Shown: positions 1 through 12,050, counted from the stretch's first letter. The stretch: 15,279 bases of DNA from Amnimonas aquatica (GCF_002943415.1 NZ_PTQZ01000014.1:1-15279); one strand, 5' to 3'. A program made the numbers and translations. Notes: generated from the sequence alone by a model not told the origin.

Positions 1-303
1 CAGGTCGCCTGCGATCACCACCTGCCGGATCGGGGTCTCGCGCTGCCAGTCGCGCACCATGCTCGCCACGCCGGCGACCATGACCAGCGCCGCGGCCAGC
101 GAACAGGCGGCGAGCAGGCGACGCGACCAGCCGCCACCCGTGCCCTCCGGCCAGGGCGCCTTGCCCTGGCCGGCATCAGTACCCTTGCCGGCCGTACCGC
201 GCAGGCGCGCCAGCAGGCCCGGGCCGCGCGCGGCCACCGGCTGCGCCGGGCGCCGCGTGGCGGCCGGTCGTGCAGCGATGGGGCGACGCGTGGCCTGGCT
301 CAT
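1..303 (-). CDS. ftsQ: FtsQ, cell division protein, N-terminal part (runs off the left edge)
   Basis: The first 101 codons of FtsQ, a single-pass inner-membrane divisome protein that in known bacteria bridges FtsK to the FtsL/FtsB complex. The translation opens MSQATRRPIAARPA and has a long basic, Pro/Ala/Gly-rich cytoplasmic tail (residues 1-62). One hydrophobic segment follows at about 63-83 (LLAACSLAAALVMVAGV). The periplasmic POTRA domain begins at about 91 with IRQVVIAGD, the usual first strand. The cytoplasmic tail is longer than in E. coli FtsQ. The ATG start lies 2 bases after the ddlB stop (TGATCATG) and has GGAGG 9 bases upstream, so this start is well supported. Identification rests on position after ddlB plus membrane and POTRA architecture, because most of the protein lies outside the window. 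ftsA and ftsZ would be expected next. Confidence 0.9.
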   Translation of the reverse strand, partial: MSQATRRPIAARPAATRRPAQPVAARGPGLLARLRGTAGKGTDAGQGKAPWPEGTGGGWSRRLLAACSLAAALVMVAGVASMVRDWQRETPIRQVVIAGDL

Positions 304-305
304 GA

Positions 306-2703
<2,398 letters not shown>

Positions 2704-2707
<4 letters not shown>

Positions 2708-3783
2708 GCGTCACCTCGAAGAATGGCGTTGACGACCAGCGATGTCGCGTCCGGCTTGGCCAGGGCGCGTGCCTTTTCCGCCATGGTCTGCAGCAGCGGC
2801 CGGTCGAGCAGCTCGCGCAGGGTGCCGGCGAATGCGGACGCCGTCAGGTCGCGCTGCTGGAACAGCCGGGCGGCGCCGGCATCGCTGAGGAAACGGGCAT
2901 TGGCGGTCTGGTGGTCATCGACCGCATGCGGGAACGGAATCAGGATGGAGGCGACACCCGCCGCCGCCAGCTCGGACACGGTGAGCGCGCCGCTGCGGCA
3001 GATCACCAGATCGGCCCAGCCGTAGACAGCGGCCATGTCATCGATGAAGGGCAGGATCTCGGCCTCGACGCCGAGGCGCGCATAGACCGCCGCCGCCTTG
3101 TCGGCATGCTTGCGACCGGCCTGGTGACGGATCAGCGGGCGCTGCGCCGGATCGAGCTCGGCCAGCGCCGCCGGCACCAGCTCGTTGAGCGCCACCGCGC
3201 CCAGGCTGCCGCCCATCACCAGCACGCGCAGCGGTCCCTGACGGGAGCCGTAGCGTTCGGCCGGCATGGCCAGCGTGGCGATCTCCTCGCGCACCGGATT
3301 GCCCACCCACTCGACTTTCGGCGACGGCTCGAAGGCCTGCGGGAAAGCCTGCAGCACGCGGGTGGCGAACTTGGCCAGCGCCTTGTTGGTGAAGCCGGCG
3401 ATGGCGTTCTGCTCGTGCACATAGAGCGGCAGGCCGACCAGGCGCGCGGCGAGACCGCCGGGACCGGTGACATAGCCGCCGAGACCGATGACGGCATCCG
3501 CCTCCACCGTGGAGAACACCCGCGAGGCGCGCCAGACCGCGCGCAGCAGCTTGGTCGGCGCCTGCAGCAGCGGACGCAGGCCGTTGCCGCGCAGGCCGCC
3601 GACATCGAGATAGGTGATCGGGAAGCCGGCCTTCGGCACCAGATCGGCCTCGATGCCGGCGCGCGTGCCCAGCCAGTGGATGCGCACGCCCTGCGCCTGC
3701 AGCGCGCGGGCGACCGCCAGCGCCGGGAAGACATGCCCCCCGGTGCCGCCGGCCATCACCACCACCGACTTAACGAGCGCCAT
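2704..3783 (-). CDS. murG: Lipid II synthase, MurG GlcNAc transferase
   Basis: Peripheral inner-membrane GT-B glycosyltransferase that moves GlcNAc from UDP-GlcNAc onto lipid I to form lipid II. 359 aa (E. coli 355). The N-terminal fold starts [19 protein letters not shown], with the glycine loop and His17. Further on are [21 protein letters not shown] and WVGNPVREE. The UDP-GlcNAc-binding half has [38 protein letters not shown] and [14 protein letters not shown]. The frame stays open to an upstream GTG at 3825. The ATG at 3783 is preferred because the family starts here and it is preceded by an exceptionally good ribosome site. This start overlaps the end of ftsW by 14 bases, and the stop overlaps the murC ATG as ATGA. 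Confidence 0.97.
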
Positions 3784-4972
3784 GATCACCTCCCCCGGCA
3801 CGACGGACGCCGCGCTCCTGGACACTGCCGGACTCGGCGTCGATGCGCAGCAGCACGGCGAGGATGGCGAACACCACGATCAGGCTGGAACCGCCGTAGC
3901 TGACCAGCGGCAGCGTCAGGCCCTTGGTCGGGAAGAAGCCGATGTTCACGCCGATGTTGATGGCCGACTGGATGCCGATGATCACCGCCAGGCCGTAGGC
4001 CGTGTAGGCCGAGAAATACTGACCGGCACGCTCGGCGCGCTGGCCGATGCGCAGCGCGGCGGTGACCAGCGCCGCCACCGCCAGCAGCAGGCAGAGCACG
4101 CCGACCAGACCGAACTCCTCGGCGTAGACCGCGAACACGAAGTCGGTGTGCGCCTCGGGCAGGTAGAACAGCTTCTGCACGCTGTGGCCGAGGCCGACGC
4201 CGAACCAGTCGCCGCGCCCGAAGGCGATCAGGCTCTGCACCAGCTGGTAGCCCGAGCCGTACTGGTCTTCCCAGGGATTGGTGAAGGCCAGCAGACGCTT
4301 CATGCGGTAGGGCTCGGCGATCATGACGGCGATGCCGGCGACCACGACAGCACCGGAAATGGCAATGAACTGCACCAGCGGCGCCCCGGCCAGGAACAGC
4401 ATGGCCATGACCGCGGTGAGGATGACCAGGCTGGCACCGAAGTCCGGCTCCATGAGCAGCAGGAACAGCACGATGGCCACGAAGGCCATGGGCTTGGCGA
4501 AGCCGGAGAGCTTGCTGCGCACCTCCTCCTGGCGACGCACGAGATAGCCGGCCAGCGCCAGCACGGCGGCCAGCTTCATGACCTCGGACGGCTGCAGCGT
4601 GAGGCCGCCGACGCCGATCCAGCGCATGCTGCCGTTGACGCGCTTGCCGATGCCGGGAATCAGCACCACCAGGATCAGCAGCAGGGCGAGCAGGAAGAAG
4701 TGGTAGCAGTACTGGTTCCAGGTCTGCATGGGGATCTGCATGACCACCGCTGCGGTGAGCAGGCCGATACCCAGATAGATGAAATGACGGATGAAGAAAT
4801 AGAAGGGGTTGCCGTAGCTGGCGTCGGCCACGCCCATGGAGGCCGAGCCGACCATGATCAGCCCGATGCAGAACAGGAATCCGGCCGACAGCAGCAGCAC
4901 CTGGCGCTCGGTCAGGCTCGCGAGGCTGTCGCGCAGCAGGTGCGCGGGCTGGCTCAGGCCGGGGACGCGCAT
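3770..4972 (-). CDS. ftsW: FtsW, septal peptidoglycan glycosyltransferase (SEDS family)
   Basis: Polytopic inner-membrane protein of 400 aa that polymerises lipid II at the septum together with FtsI. It has a cytoplasmic N-tail (1-23) and about ten hydrophobic segments. Family signatures are GKRVNGSMRWIGVGGL (109-124), LQPSEVMKL (126-134), MEPDFGASL (174-182), LPEAHTDFVFAVYAEEFG (271-288), and near the C-terminus NIGVNIGFFPTKGLTLP followed by SYGGSS. Asp277 in the EAHTDF motif corresponds to the catalytic Asp297 of E. coli FtsW. Position between murD and murG, rather than beside a PBP2 gene, favours FtsW over RodA. The ATG shares one base with the murD stop (TGATG) and has GGAGG 7 bases upstream. 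The hydrophilic tail ends GGGDHGAR, read through the murG ribosome site. Confidence 0.97.
   Translation of the reverse strand: MRVPGLSQPAHLLRDSLASLTERQVLLLSAGFLFCIGLIMVGSASMGVADASYGNPFYFFIRHFIYLGIGLLTAAVVMQIPMQTWNQYCYHFFLLALLLILVVLIPGIGKRVNGSMRWIGVGGLTLQPSEVMKLAAVLALAGYLVRRQEEVRSKLSGFAKPMAFVAIVLFLLLMEPDFGASLVILTAVMAMLFLAGAPLVQFIAISGAVVVAGIAVMIAEPYRMKRLLAFTNPWEDQYGSGYQLVQSLIAFGRGDWFGVGLGHSVQKLFYLPEAHTDFVFAVYAEEFGLVGVLCLLLAVAALVTAALRIGQRAERAGQYFSAYTAYGLAVIIGIQSAINIGVNIGFFPTKGLTLPLVSYGGSSLIVVFAILAVLLRIDAESGSVQERGVRRAGGGDHGAR
3784..3793 (-). promoter_or_regulatory. Strong ribosome binding site of murG, inside the ftsW 3' end
   Basis: The minus strand reads GGAGGTGATC directly before ATG. This is ten bases complementary to the 3' end of 16S rRNA (anti-Shine-Dalgarno core plus flank). 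It decides the murG start at 3783 against the in-frame upstream GTG, and sits within the last codons of ftsW. Confidence 0.85.
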
Positions 4973-6327
4973 CAGGTGCCCTCCAGCAGACGCTGCACGC
5001 CGGCCGCGAACTGGTCGCCGCGGTCTTCGTAGTGCTTGAACATGTCGAAGCTGGCGCAGGCCGGCGACAGCAGCACGGCATCGCCGGCCTGCGCCAGCGC
5101 GCGCGCCTGGGCAATGGCCTCGTCCAGCGTGGCGCAGTAGCGGCGATCCAGCGGCGCGCTCACCGCGCGGTCGATGGCCGGGCCGTCCTCGCCGATCAGC
5201 AGCAGGGTCTTGCCGAACTGCGCCAGTGCCGGCGACAGCGGCGAGAAGTCCTGGCCCTTGCCGACACCGCCGGCGATCAGCAGCAGCTTGCCGCCGATGG
5301 CGGCGCCGAGGCCGTTGATGGCCGCCAGGGTGGCGCCGACATTGGTGCCCTTGGAGTCGTTGTACCAGCCGATGCCATCGGCCAGCGCCACGCGCTGGCA
5401 GCGATGCTTGAGCCCGCTGAACTCGCGCAGCGTGGCCAGCATGGCGTCGCGGCCGAAGCCCACCGCCTCGCCCAGCGCCAGGCAGGCCAGCGCGTTGGCG
5501 ACATTGTGCTCGCCGAAGATCTGCAGATCGGACACCGGCATCAGCGTCTCGCGGCCGCGCGCCAGCCAGGGCTGGCCGTCGACGCGCAGCACGCCGTACT
5601 GGTTCAGGTCAGGAGCGCCGAGGCCGAAGCTGGTGCCCGGCACGTCGTCGGCGATCAGCGGCCGGGTCAGGGCATCATCGCGGTTGAACACGTAGCGCTG
5701 GCAGTTGCGGAAGATGCGGTGCTTGGCCTGGTGGTACTCGACCATGCCGGTGTAGCGGTCCATGTGGTCTTCGCTGATATTCAGCACCACCGCCACGGCG
5801 GCGCGCAGCGAATGCGTGGTCTCGAGCTGGAACGACGACAGCTCCATCACGTAGATGTCCTTGTCGCCCTCGGCCAGCATGTCCAGCACCGGCGTGCCGA
5901 TATTGCCGCAGACGCCGACGCGGCGGCCGTCGCGCGCGGCCATCAGGCCGACCAGCGTGGTCACCGTGCTCTTGGCGTTGGAGCCGGTGATGGCAACGAT
6001 CGGCGCCGTCACCTCGCGGCAGAACAGCTCGACATCGCCACCGACCGGAATGCCGGCGGCGATGGCGGCGGCGATGGCCGGTTCCTTGACCGATACGCCC
6101 GGGCTGCTGACGATCTCGCTGGCGCGCAGCAGCAGCGCCTGGTCGAGGCCGCCGAGGCTGACCTCGACCTCGGGGAACTCGGCTCGCAGCTCGGCCAGTC
6201 CGGGCGGGTGCTCGCGGGTGTCGTTGACCGCCACCGGGTAGCCCTTGCGGCGCAGATGACGGACGCAGGACAGCCCGGTCTTGCCCAGACCGATGACCAC
6301 CCGCAGACCGTCGCGCTGAATCAGCAT
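4972..6327 (-). CDS. murD: UDP-N-acetylmuramoyl-L-alanine--D-glutamate ligase (MurD)
   Basis: Second Mur ligase, adding D-Glu to UDP-MurNAc-L-Ala in the cytoplasm; 451 aa. N-terminal domain: VVIGLGKTGLSCVRHL (10-25) and VNDTRE (34-39). ATPase domain: P-loop TGSNAKSTVTTL (114-125), ELSSFQLETT, NISEDHMDRY and GEHNVANALA. C-terminal domain: YNDSKGTNVGAT, AGGVGKGQDF and LLSPACASFDMFKHYEDRG. The P-loop has Ala118 where E. coli MurD has Gly, and GGVGKG stands where GGDGKS/GGDGKG is common. As far as I recall the Ala variant also occurs in Pseudomonas, so I read both as lineage variation rather than damage. The ATG follows mraY by 10 bases (GGAGAGGGGC), the widest gap in the operon. Confidence 0.97.
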   Translation of the reverse strand: MLIQRDGLRVVIGLGKTGLSCVRHLRRKGYPVAVNDTREHPPGLAELRAEFPEVEVSLGGLDQALLLRASEIVSSPGVSVKEPAIAAAIAAGIPVGGDVELFCREVTAPIVAITGSNAKSTVTTLVGLMAARDGRRVGVCGNIGTPVLDMLAEGDKDIYVMELSSFQLETTHSLRAAVAVVLNISEDHMDRYTGMVEYHQAKHRIFRNCQRYVFNRDDALTRPLIADDVPGTSFGLGAPDLNQYGVLRVDGQPWLARGRETLMPVSDLQIFGEHNVANALACLALGEAVGFGRDAMLATLREFSGLKHRCQRVALADGIGWYNDSKGTNVGATLAAINGLGAAIGGKLLLIAGGVGKGQDFSPLSPALAQFGKTLLLIGEDGPAIDRAVSAPLDRRYCATLDEAIAQARALAQAGDAVLLSPACASFDMFKHYEDRGDQFAAGVQRLLEGT

Positions 6328-6337
6328 GCCCCTCTCC

Positions 6338-7420
6338 TCAACGCAGCTTCAGGGTCGCCAGGCCGGCGAGCACGAGCATGAAGCTGATGATCCAGAAGCG
6401 CACGACCACGCGCGTCTCCGGCCAGCCCTTGAGCTCGAAGTGATGATGGATGGGCGCCATGCGGAAGATGCGCTTGCCGGTGAGCTTGAAGCTCGCCACC
6501 TGCAGCATCACCGATATGGTCTCCATGACGAACACGCCGCACATGATGAACAGCACGATCTCCTGGCGCACGATGACGGCGATGGTGCCCAGCACCGCGC
6601 CCAGCGACAGCGCGCCGACATCGCCCATGAACACCTGCGCCGGGTAGGCGTTGAACCACAGGAAGCCGAGTCCGGCGCCGATGATGGCGCCGCAGATGAT
6701 GATCAGCTCGCCAGCGCCGGCCACGAACGGAATCTGCAGATAGGTCGCGAACTTCACGTTGCCGGTGACGTAGGCGAAGATCGCCAGCGCGCCGGCGACC
6801 ATGACCGTGGGCATGATGGCCAAGCCGTCGAGGCCGTCGGTGAGATTGACCGCGTTGCTGGCACCGACGATCACGAAATAGCTGAGCACGATGTAAAAGA
6901 AGCCGAGCGGGATGATCACGTCCTTGAAGAAAGGCACGATCAGGCTGGTCTCGACCGGGGTCTTCGCCGTCCAGTACAGGAACACGGCGGCGCCGATGCC
7001 GGCCACCGACTGCCAGAAATACTTCCAGCGGCTGGGCAGGCCGCGCGGGTTCTTCTCCACGACCTTGCGGTAGTCGTCGACCCAGCCGACCAGTCCGAAC
7101 ACCGCCATGACCGCCAGCACCACCCAGATGTAGACGTTGCCCAGGCGTGCCCAGGCCAGCGTGCTGACCAGGATGGTGACCAGGATCAGCGCGCCGCCCA
7201 TGGTCGGCGTGCCGGTCTTCGCGAGGTGGGTCTGCGGGCCGTCGTTGCGGATGGCCTGACCGAACTTCATGGCGCGCAGGCGGTCGATCATCCACGGACC
7301 CCACCACAGCGACAGCGCGAAGGCGGTGATGATGCTGAGCACGAAGCGCAGGGTCAGGTAGTTGAACACCCCGAAGCCCTTGAAGTGCTGTGCCAGCAGG
7401 TCGGCGAGCCAGAGCAGCAT
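6338..7420 (-). CDS. mraY: Phospho-N-acetylmuramoyl-pentapeptide transferase (MraY)
   Basis: Inner-membrane enzyme that transfers phospho-MurNAc-pentapeptide to undecaprenyl phosphate, forming lipid I. It is 360 aa, the same length as E. coli MraY, with about ten transmembrane helices. Motifs are [18 protein letters not shown] (59-76), WVDDYRKV (113-120), NLTDGLDGL (192-200), [19 protein letters not shown] (256-274) and [10 protein letters not shown] (321-330). Asp115, Asp116 and Asp267 match the three essential aspartates of the E. coli enzyme, and the HHH motif is present. The ATG lies one base after the murF stop (TGACATG), with GGAGG 8 bases upstream inside the murF end. Confidence 0.98.
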   Translation of the reverse strand: MLLWLADLLAQHFKGFGVFNYLTLRFVLSIITAFALSLWWGPWMIDRLRAMKFGQAIRNDGPQTHLAKTGTPTMGGALILVTILVSTLAWARLGNVYIWVVLAVMAVFGLVGWVDDYRKVVEKNPRGLPSRWKYFWQSVAGIGAAVFLYWTAKTPVETSLIVPFFKDVIIPLGFFYIVLSYFVIVGASNAVNLTDGLDGLAIMPTVMVAGALAIFAYVTGNVKFATYLQIPFVAGAGELIIICGAIIGAGLGFLWFNAYPAQVFMGDVGALSLGAVLGTIAVIVRQEIVLFIMCGVFVMETISVMLQVASFKLTGKRIFRMAPIHHHFELKGWPETRVVVRFWIISFMLVLAGLATLKLR

Positions 7421-7421
7421 G

Positions 7422-8786
7422 TCAGTGGCCTCCCTGGCTGCCGGTCAGGCCCTGCACGACCTGCTCCATGCGCGCGCTGCGCGAGCCCTTGACGAGGATG
7501 GTCACCACGCCCTGCAGCTCGGCCTCGAGCGCCTTCAGCAGCGCCTGATGGTCGGGGAACAGCTGGGCCTGGCCGTCGAAGCCGAGATCGTACTGGCCGG
7601 CATGGCGGCCGGTGGCATAGAGCGCGTCGATCTTCTTCATTTTTGCGTACTCTCCGACTTCGAAATGACCGGATGCGGCGGCATCCCCGAGCTCACCCAT
7701 GTCACCGAGCACCAGCACGCGACGCCCGGGCAGTGACGCGAGCAGGTCGATGGCAGCCTTCATGGCGCTGGGGTTGGCGTTGTAGGTATCGTCTATGACG
7801 TAACGGCCGGCGCCGAGGTCATGCGGCACGCTGCGGCCGGCGAACGGGCGCGTGCGCTGCAGGCCGTCGCGAATCCGCGCCGGGGCGATGCCGCTGGCAT
7901 GGGCCAGGGCGGCGGCGGCGAGCGCGTTCATGACCTGGTGGCGGCCGAGCAGCTGCAGCTGCACCGGCAGCGCCTGGCCGGCCACATGCAGCGTGAAGGC
8001 GTAGAGCGGCATGTCGCCGCAGCGGATATCGGTGGCGCGGATGTCTGCATCGCCGCCCTGCGCCGAGAAAGTCAGCACACGCACGCCCAGCCCGCGGCAC
8101 TGCGCCAGCCAGCGACCGGCGAAGTCGTCATCGGCATTGATCACCGCCGTGCCGTCATCGGCAAGGCCGTCGTAGATCTCGCCCTTGGCGGTGGCGATGC
8201 CCTCGCGGCTGCCGAAGCCTTCCAGGTGCGCGGTGCCGACATTGACGATGACCGCCGCCTGCGGCCGCACCAACCCTGCCGTGTAGGCGATTTCGCCGAG
8301 GTGGTTGGCGCCAAGCTCGAACACGCCGTACTGGTGCTTGTCACGCAGGCGCAGCAGGGTCAGCGGCACGCCGATGTCGTTGTTGAGGTTGCCGATGGTC
8401 GCCAGCGTCTCGCCCTGCTGCTCGAAGATGCGCGCGGTCATCTCCTTGGTCGAGGTCTTGCCGGCGCTGCCGGTGATGGCCACGCCCGCCAGCTGCGGGA
8501 AACGCGCGCGCCAGGCGGCGGCGATGCGACCCAGCGCCTGGTGGCTGTCGGCGACCACCACCTGCGGAATGCCGGCCGCCGGATCCATGCGCGACACCAC
8601 GGCGGCGACAGCGCCGCGCTCGGCGGCCTGCGCCACCAGCGTGTTGGCGTCGAAATTGGGACCCGACAGCGCGATGAAGACATCGCCGGCGGCGAGCGAA
8701 CGCGTGTCGGTGGAGAAGCTGCCGACATCGGCGTCCAGGCCGATCAGCTCGCCGGCCACCACCTGAGCGATCTCCGACAGCCTCAT
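7422..8786 (-). CDS. murF: UDP-MurNAc-tripeptide--D-alanyl-D-alanine ligase (MurF)
   Basis: Last cytoplasmic ligase: it adds the D-Ala-D-Ala dipeptide (the DdlB product) to UDP-MurNAc-tripeptide. 454 aa, close to E. coli MurF (452). N-terminal domain: [17 protein letters not shown] (24-40). ATPase domain: P-loop [13 protein letters not shown] (104-116), [13 protein letters not shown] (133-145), [21 protein letters not shown] and AKGEIY. Lys201 in AKGEIY is the expected carbamylated lysine. C-terminal domain: FAGRSVPH (325-332 region) and [16 protein letters not shown] (331-346), then VLGDMGELG. The ATG overlaps the murE stop as ATGA. The nucleotide-binding and C-terminal motifs separate it from MurE. 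Confidence 0.97.
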   Translation of the reverse strand: MRLSEIAQVVAGELIGLDADVGSFSTDTRSLAAGDVFIALSGPNFDANTLVAQAAERGAVAAVVSRMDPAAGIPQVVVADSHQALGRIAAAWRARFPQLAGVAITGSAGKTSTKEMTARIFEQQGETLATIGNLNNDIGVPLTLLRLRDKHQYGVFELGANHLGEIAYTAGLVRPQAAVIVNVGTAHLEGFGSREGIATAKGEIYDGLADDGTAVINADDDFAGRWLAQCRGLGVRVLTFSAQGGDADIRATDIRCGDMPLYAFTLHVAGQALPVQLQLLGRHQVMNALAAAALAHASGIAPARIRDGLQRTRPFAGRSVPHDLGAGRYVIDDTYNANPSAMKAAIDLLASLPGRRVLVLGDMGELGDAAASGHFEVGEYAKMKKIDALYATGRHAGQYDLGFDGQAQLFPDHQALLKALEAELQGVVTILVKGSRSARMEQVVQGLTGSQGGH

Positions 8787-10258
8787 GTCCGGCTCCTTGC
8801 CGCCAGCGCCAGGCGGACCTGCTCGGCATCGTTGAACGGGTGACGTACGCCCATGATTTCCTGGTAGGTCTCGTGGCCCTTGCCGGCGATCAGCACGACA
8901 TCGTCGGCGGCGGCCTCGCGCAGCGCACGGGCGATGGCCTCGGCGCGGTCGGCGATGATCACGGCGTCGGCACCGGCCGGCATGCCGCCGCGCACATGCG
9001 CGAGGATGTCCTGCGGATCTTCCTCGCGCGGGTTGTCGGTGGTGATGATGACGCGGTCGGCCAGCGCTGCCGCGATGGCGCCCATCTGCGGGCGCTTGCC
9101 GGTGTCACGACCGCCGCCGCAGCCGAACACGCACCACAGGCGACCCGTGGTGTGCTCGCGCGCGGCGCGCAGCGCCTGCTCCAGGGCATCGGGCGTGTGC
9201 GCGTAGTCGACCACCGCCAGCGGCGAGTCGCCGTCGCGCAGGCACTGCATGCGGCCGGCGACCGGCGCCACGCCGGCGAGCGCGTCGACGGCGGCCTGCA
9301 GCGACCAGCCCAGACTCAGCAGCCCGCCCAGCACGGCGAGCAGGTTGCTGGCGTTGAAGCGGCCCAGCAGCGGGCTGCGCAGCGTGGCCGGGCCCTGCGG
9401 GGTACGCAGGGTCAGCACCAGGCCATCGAGCGAGGGTTCGACCGTCTCGGCCACCAGCTCGGCATCGCTGCCGGCGTCCAGGCTGTAGCGCAGGCAGGCA
9501 ACGTCATCGGCGAGCAGGGCGCGGTAGCGCGCACCGGCCGGATCGTCGGCGTTGATCACCGCCGCCTTCAGGCCGGGCCAGCGGAACAGCAGGCCCTTGG
9601 CTTCGGCGTAGCTGTCCATGTCGCCGTGGTAATCGAGGTGATCACGGGTCAGGTTGGTGAACAGCGCGGTGTGGATGTGCGTGCCGGCCATGCGGCCCTG
9701 CACCAGACCGTGCGAGCTGGCCTCCATGGCCACCAGGCCGGCGCCGGCGTCGCGGAAACCGGCCAGCAGACCCTGCAGCTGCAGCGGGTCCGGCGTGGTG
9801 AACACGGACGGCCTGAGTTCGCCGTAGAAGCCGTTGCCCAGCGTGCCGATCACCGCGGCGCGACGGCCGAGGCGCTCGCAGGCACCGGCGATGAGGTTGG
9901 CGATGCTGGTCTTGCCGTTGGTCCCGGTCACCGCGGTGACGGTCATGGCCGCCGACGGCTCGCCATGGAAGCGCGATGCGATCTCGCCCAGGCGCAGGCC
10001 GAGGTCGGCAATCACCAGCACCGGCACGCCATCGATTTCACGATGCGCCTGCCAGTCGCCGCCAGCCTCGGCCAGCACGGCCACGGCGCCGGCGGCAACG
10101 GCGGCCGGCACATGGGCGCGGGCATCGTGCTGCAGACCGGCCAGCGCCACGAACACCGAACCCGGCGTGACACGGCGCGAGTCGGCGACCAGCGCGGATA
10201 TCTCGATGCCGGCCCACGCGGCGGGCGTCTGCGGCCAGAGACGGGAGAGCGTGGTCAT
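8783..10258 (-). CDS. murE: UDP-MurNAc-L-Ala-D-Glu--meso-diaminopimelate ligase (MurE)
   Basis: Third Mur ligase, 491 aa, adding the third residue of the stem peptide. The N-terminal domain has ALVADSRRVTPGSVFVAL. The ATPase domain has P-loop TGTNGKTS (111-118), TTPDPLQLQ, MEASSHGL, TNLTRDHLDYHGDM and AEAKGLLF (Lys221, expected carbamylated). The C-terminal domain has VVDYAHTPDALEQAL, FGCGGGRDTGKRPQMG and DNPREEDP. DNPR at 408-411 is the meso-DAP specificity motif, so the wall should be A1gamma type. The frame is open to an ATG at 10282 inside ftsI. The start at 10258 is chosen because it lies one base after the ftsI stop (TGACATG) and has GGGAGGG 6 bases upstream. Confidence 0.97.
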   Translation of the reverse strand: MTTLSRLWPQTPAAWAGIEISALVADSRRVTPGSVFVALAGLQHDARAHVPAAVAAGAVAVLAEAGGDWQAHREIDGVPVLVIADLGLRLGEIASRFHGEPSAAMTVTAVTGTNGKTSIANLIAGACERLGRRAAVIGTLGNGFYGELRPSVFTTPDPLQLQGLLAGFRDAGAGLVAMEASSHGLVQGRMAGTHIHTALFTNLTRDHLDYHGDMDSYAEAKGLLFRWPGLKAAVINADDPAGARYRALLADDVACLRYSLDAGSDAELVAETVEPSLDGLVLTLRTPQGPATLRSPLLGRFNASNLLAVLGGLLSLGWSLQAAVDALAGVAPVAGRMQCLRDGDSPLAVVDYAHTPDALEQALRAAREHTTGRLWCVFGCGGGRDTGKRPQMGAIAAALADRVIITTDNPREEDPQDILAHVRGGMPAGADAVIIADRAEAIARALREAAADDVVLIAGKGHETYQEIMGVRHPFNDAEQVRLALAARSRT

Positions 10259-10259
10259 G

Positions 10260-12050
10260 TCAGCCCTCCCGTCCGGGTGCATGGGCGGCGACCGGGCGCT
10301 GCCAGGTCGACGGGTGCGGCAGGCGATGCTGCTCGGCCAGGCGTTCGGCGCTGCGATCGGGCTCGACGTTCATCAGGCGCAGGGTGTCGGCCATGGCGCG
10401 CGCGAACACCGGCGCCGCCGCCAGGCCACCGTAGTAGCCACCCTTGCGCGGGTTGTCGATGACAACGGCGGTGACCACACGCGGCTTGCTCGCCGGCGCC
10501 ATGCCGACGAACAGCGACATGTACTGGTCGGCGGCATAGCCGCCGGACTGCGCCTTGTGCGCGGTGCCGGTCTTGCCCGCGATGCGGTAGCCAGGCACCG
10601 CGGCGCGCAGGGCGGTGCCCTCCTGGGTGACCACGGTCTCCATCATGGGAATCAGTGCACGCGCAATCTTCTCGTCCAGCACGCGCTTGCCGGGCACCTC
10701 GCCCTCCACGCGGCGGAAGCTGATCGGCCGCTGGACGCCGCCGCTGGCGATGGTGGCGTAGGCCTGGGCCAGCTGCAGCGCGGTCACGGTGATGCCGTAG
10801 CCGTACGACATGGTGGCCAGCTCGACCGGGTTCCAGCGGTTCGACGGCTGCAGGCGGCCGGCGCTCTCGCCCGGGAAGCCGCTGCCGGTGCTGTGGCCGA
10901 AGCCCAGGCGCTGGTGCAGCATGGGCAGGGTATCGCGCGGCAGCGACAGCGCGATCTGGGCCGTGGCCACATTGCTGGACTTGGTCAGCAGCGTGGTCAT
11001 GTCGATCACGCCGTAGTTGTGGTGATCGCGGATCAGCTTGTTGAGCACGCGGTAGGTGCCGGGCGTGGTGTCGAACAGGCTGCGCGTGGTGTACTTGCCG
11101 CTTTCCAGCGCCGCCGCCACGGTGATCGGCTTCAGCGTCGAGCCGGGCTCGAACATGTCGGTGACGGCACGGTTGCGCAGCGCGTTCGGCGTCAGACGTG
11201 CACGGTTGTTGGGGTTGTACGACGGCAGGTTGGCCATGGCCAGCACCTCGCCGGTATCGACATCCAGCGACACCAGCACGCCAGCGACGGCCTGGTGCTC
11301 GGCCACGCCGCGCGCCAGCTCGCGGTAGGCCGAATACTGCACGCGCGAATCGAAGCTGAGGTCGACATCATGGCCCGGGTGCGCGGCCTTGATCAGCGAC
11401 ACATCCTGGACACGGTGCCCCTTCAGGTCCTTGACCACGCGCTTGCTGCCGGCACGACCGACCAGCTCCTCGTCGAAGGCCAGCTCCAGGCCTTCCTTGC
11501 CATGGTCATCGAGATCGGTGAAGCCGAGCAGATGCGCCGTGGCCTCGCCTTCCGGATAGAAACGGCGGTATTCGGTCATGCCGAACACGCCCGGGATGTC
11601 GAGCGCCAGCACACCCTCGGCATCGGTCGGCGACAGATGCCGCTTGAGATAGATGAAGCCCTTGCTGCGGTTGCGCTGCACGCGCGCGGAGAGGTCGCGC
11701 GGGCTCTGTCCCAGCGCCTTGGCCAGCTTGCCGATGTCGGCGCCGGCGGCGATGGCCTGGCGCGGATTCATCCACAGCGTGGTCACCGGCGTGCTCACCG
11801 CCAGCGGCACGCCGTTGCGATCGCGCAGCATGCCGCGCATGGCAACAATGGGCTCGGTGCGCATCATGCGGGCATCGCCCTGGGCGCGCAGGAACTCGCT
11901 GTCGACCACGGTCAGATAGCCCGCGCGCAGCGTCAGGCCGGCCAGCAGCAGACCGAAGACGCCGAACACCAGGTAATGGCGGCCGGCGTACTTCAGGCCG
12001 GGCTCGCCACCACCGGCGGCACGGGCGGGAACGCGACGATCGACGCTCAT
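10260..12050 (-). CDS. ftsI: FtsI (PBP3), septal peptidoglycan transpeptidase
   Basis: Class B penicillin-binding protein of 596 aa that cross-links septal peptidoglycan in the periplasm, with FtsW as its polymerase partner. A short basic cytoplasmic tail is followed by one transmembrane helix at about 26-49. The pedestal/dimerisation region shows MRGMLRDRNGVPLAVS (71-86), RRFYPEGEATAHLLGF and GLELAFDEEL. The transpeptidase domain has all three catalytic motifs: S304-T-L-K307 in FEPGSTLKPIT, S358-S-N360, and K493-T-G-T496 in IAGKTGTAHK. The C-terminus is Arg/His-rich. The ATG overlaps the ftsL stop as ATGA. The RG-DRNG motif and the position between ftsL and murE identify FtsI rather than PBP2/MrdA. 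Confidence 0.98.
   Translation of the reverse strand: MSVDRRVPARAAGGGEPGLKYAGRHYLVFGVFGLLLAGLTLRAGYLTVVDSEFLRAQGDARMMRTEPIVAMRGMLRDRNGVPLAVSTPVTTLWMNPRQAIAAGADIGKLAKALGQSPRDLSARVQRNRSKGFIYLKRHLSPTDAEGVLALDIPGVFGMTEYRRFYPEGEATAHLLGFTDLDDHGKEGLELAFDEELVGRAGSKRVVKDLKGHRVQDVSLIKAAHPGHDVDLSFDSRVQYSAYRELARGVAEHQAVAGVLVSLDVDTGEVLAMANLPSYNPNNRARLTPNALRNRAVTDMFEPGSTLKPITVAAALESGKYTTRSLFDTTPGTYRVLNKLIRDHHNYGVIDMTTLLTKSSNVATAQIALSLPRDTLPMLHQRLGFGHSTGSGFPGESAGRLQPSNRWNPVELATMSYGYGITVTALQLAQAYATIASGGVQRPISFRRVEGEVPGKRVLDEKIARALIPMMETVVTQEGTALRAAVPGYRIAGKTGTAHKAQSGGYAADQYMSLFVGMAPASKPRVVTAVVIDNPRKGGYYGGLAAAPVFARAMADTLRLMNVEPDRSAERLAEQHRLPHPSTWQRPVAAHAPGREG

Noticed and set aside
3784..3825. A longer MurG starting at the GTG at 3825
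   Set aside because: The extra 14 residues read through ftsW and through the murG ribosome site itself, and the family begins at the ATG at 3783.
5968..5988. Ala118 replacing Gly in the MurD P-loop (GSNAKST)
   Set aside because: All other MurD motifs are intact and, as I recall, the same variant occurs in Pseudomonas MurD. It is likely lineage variation, not inactivation.
10259..10282. A longer MurE starting at the ATG at 10282
   Set aside because: It lies inside ftsI with no good ribosome site. The ATG at 10258 is one base after the ftsI stop, with GGGAGGG at proper spacing.
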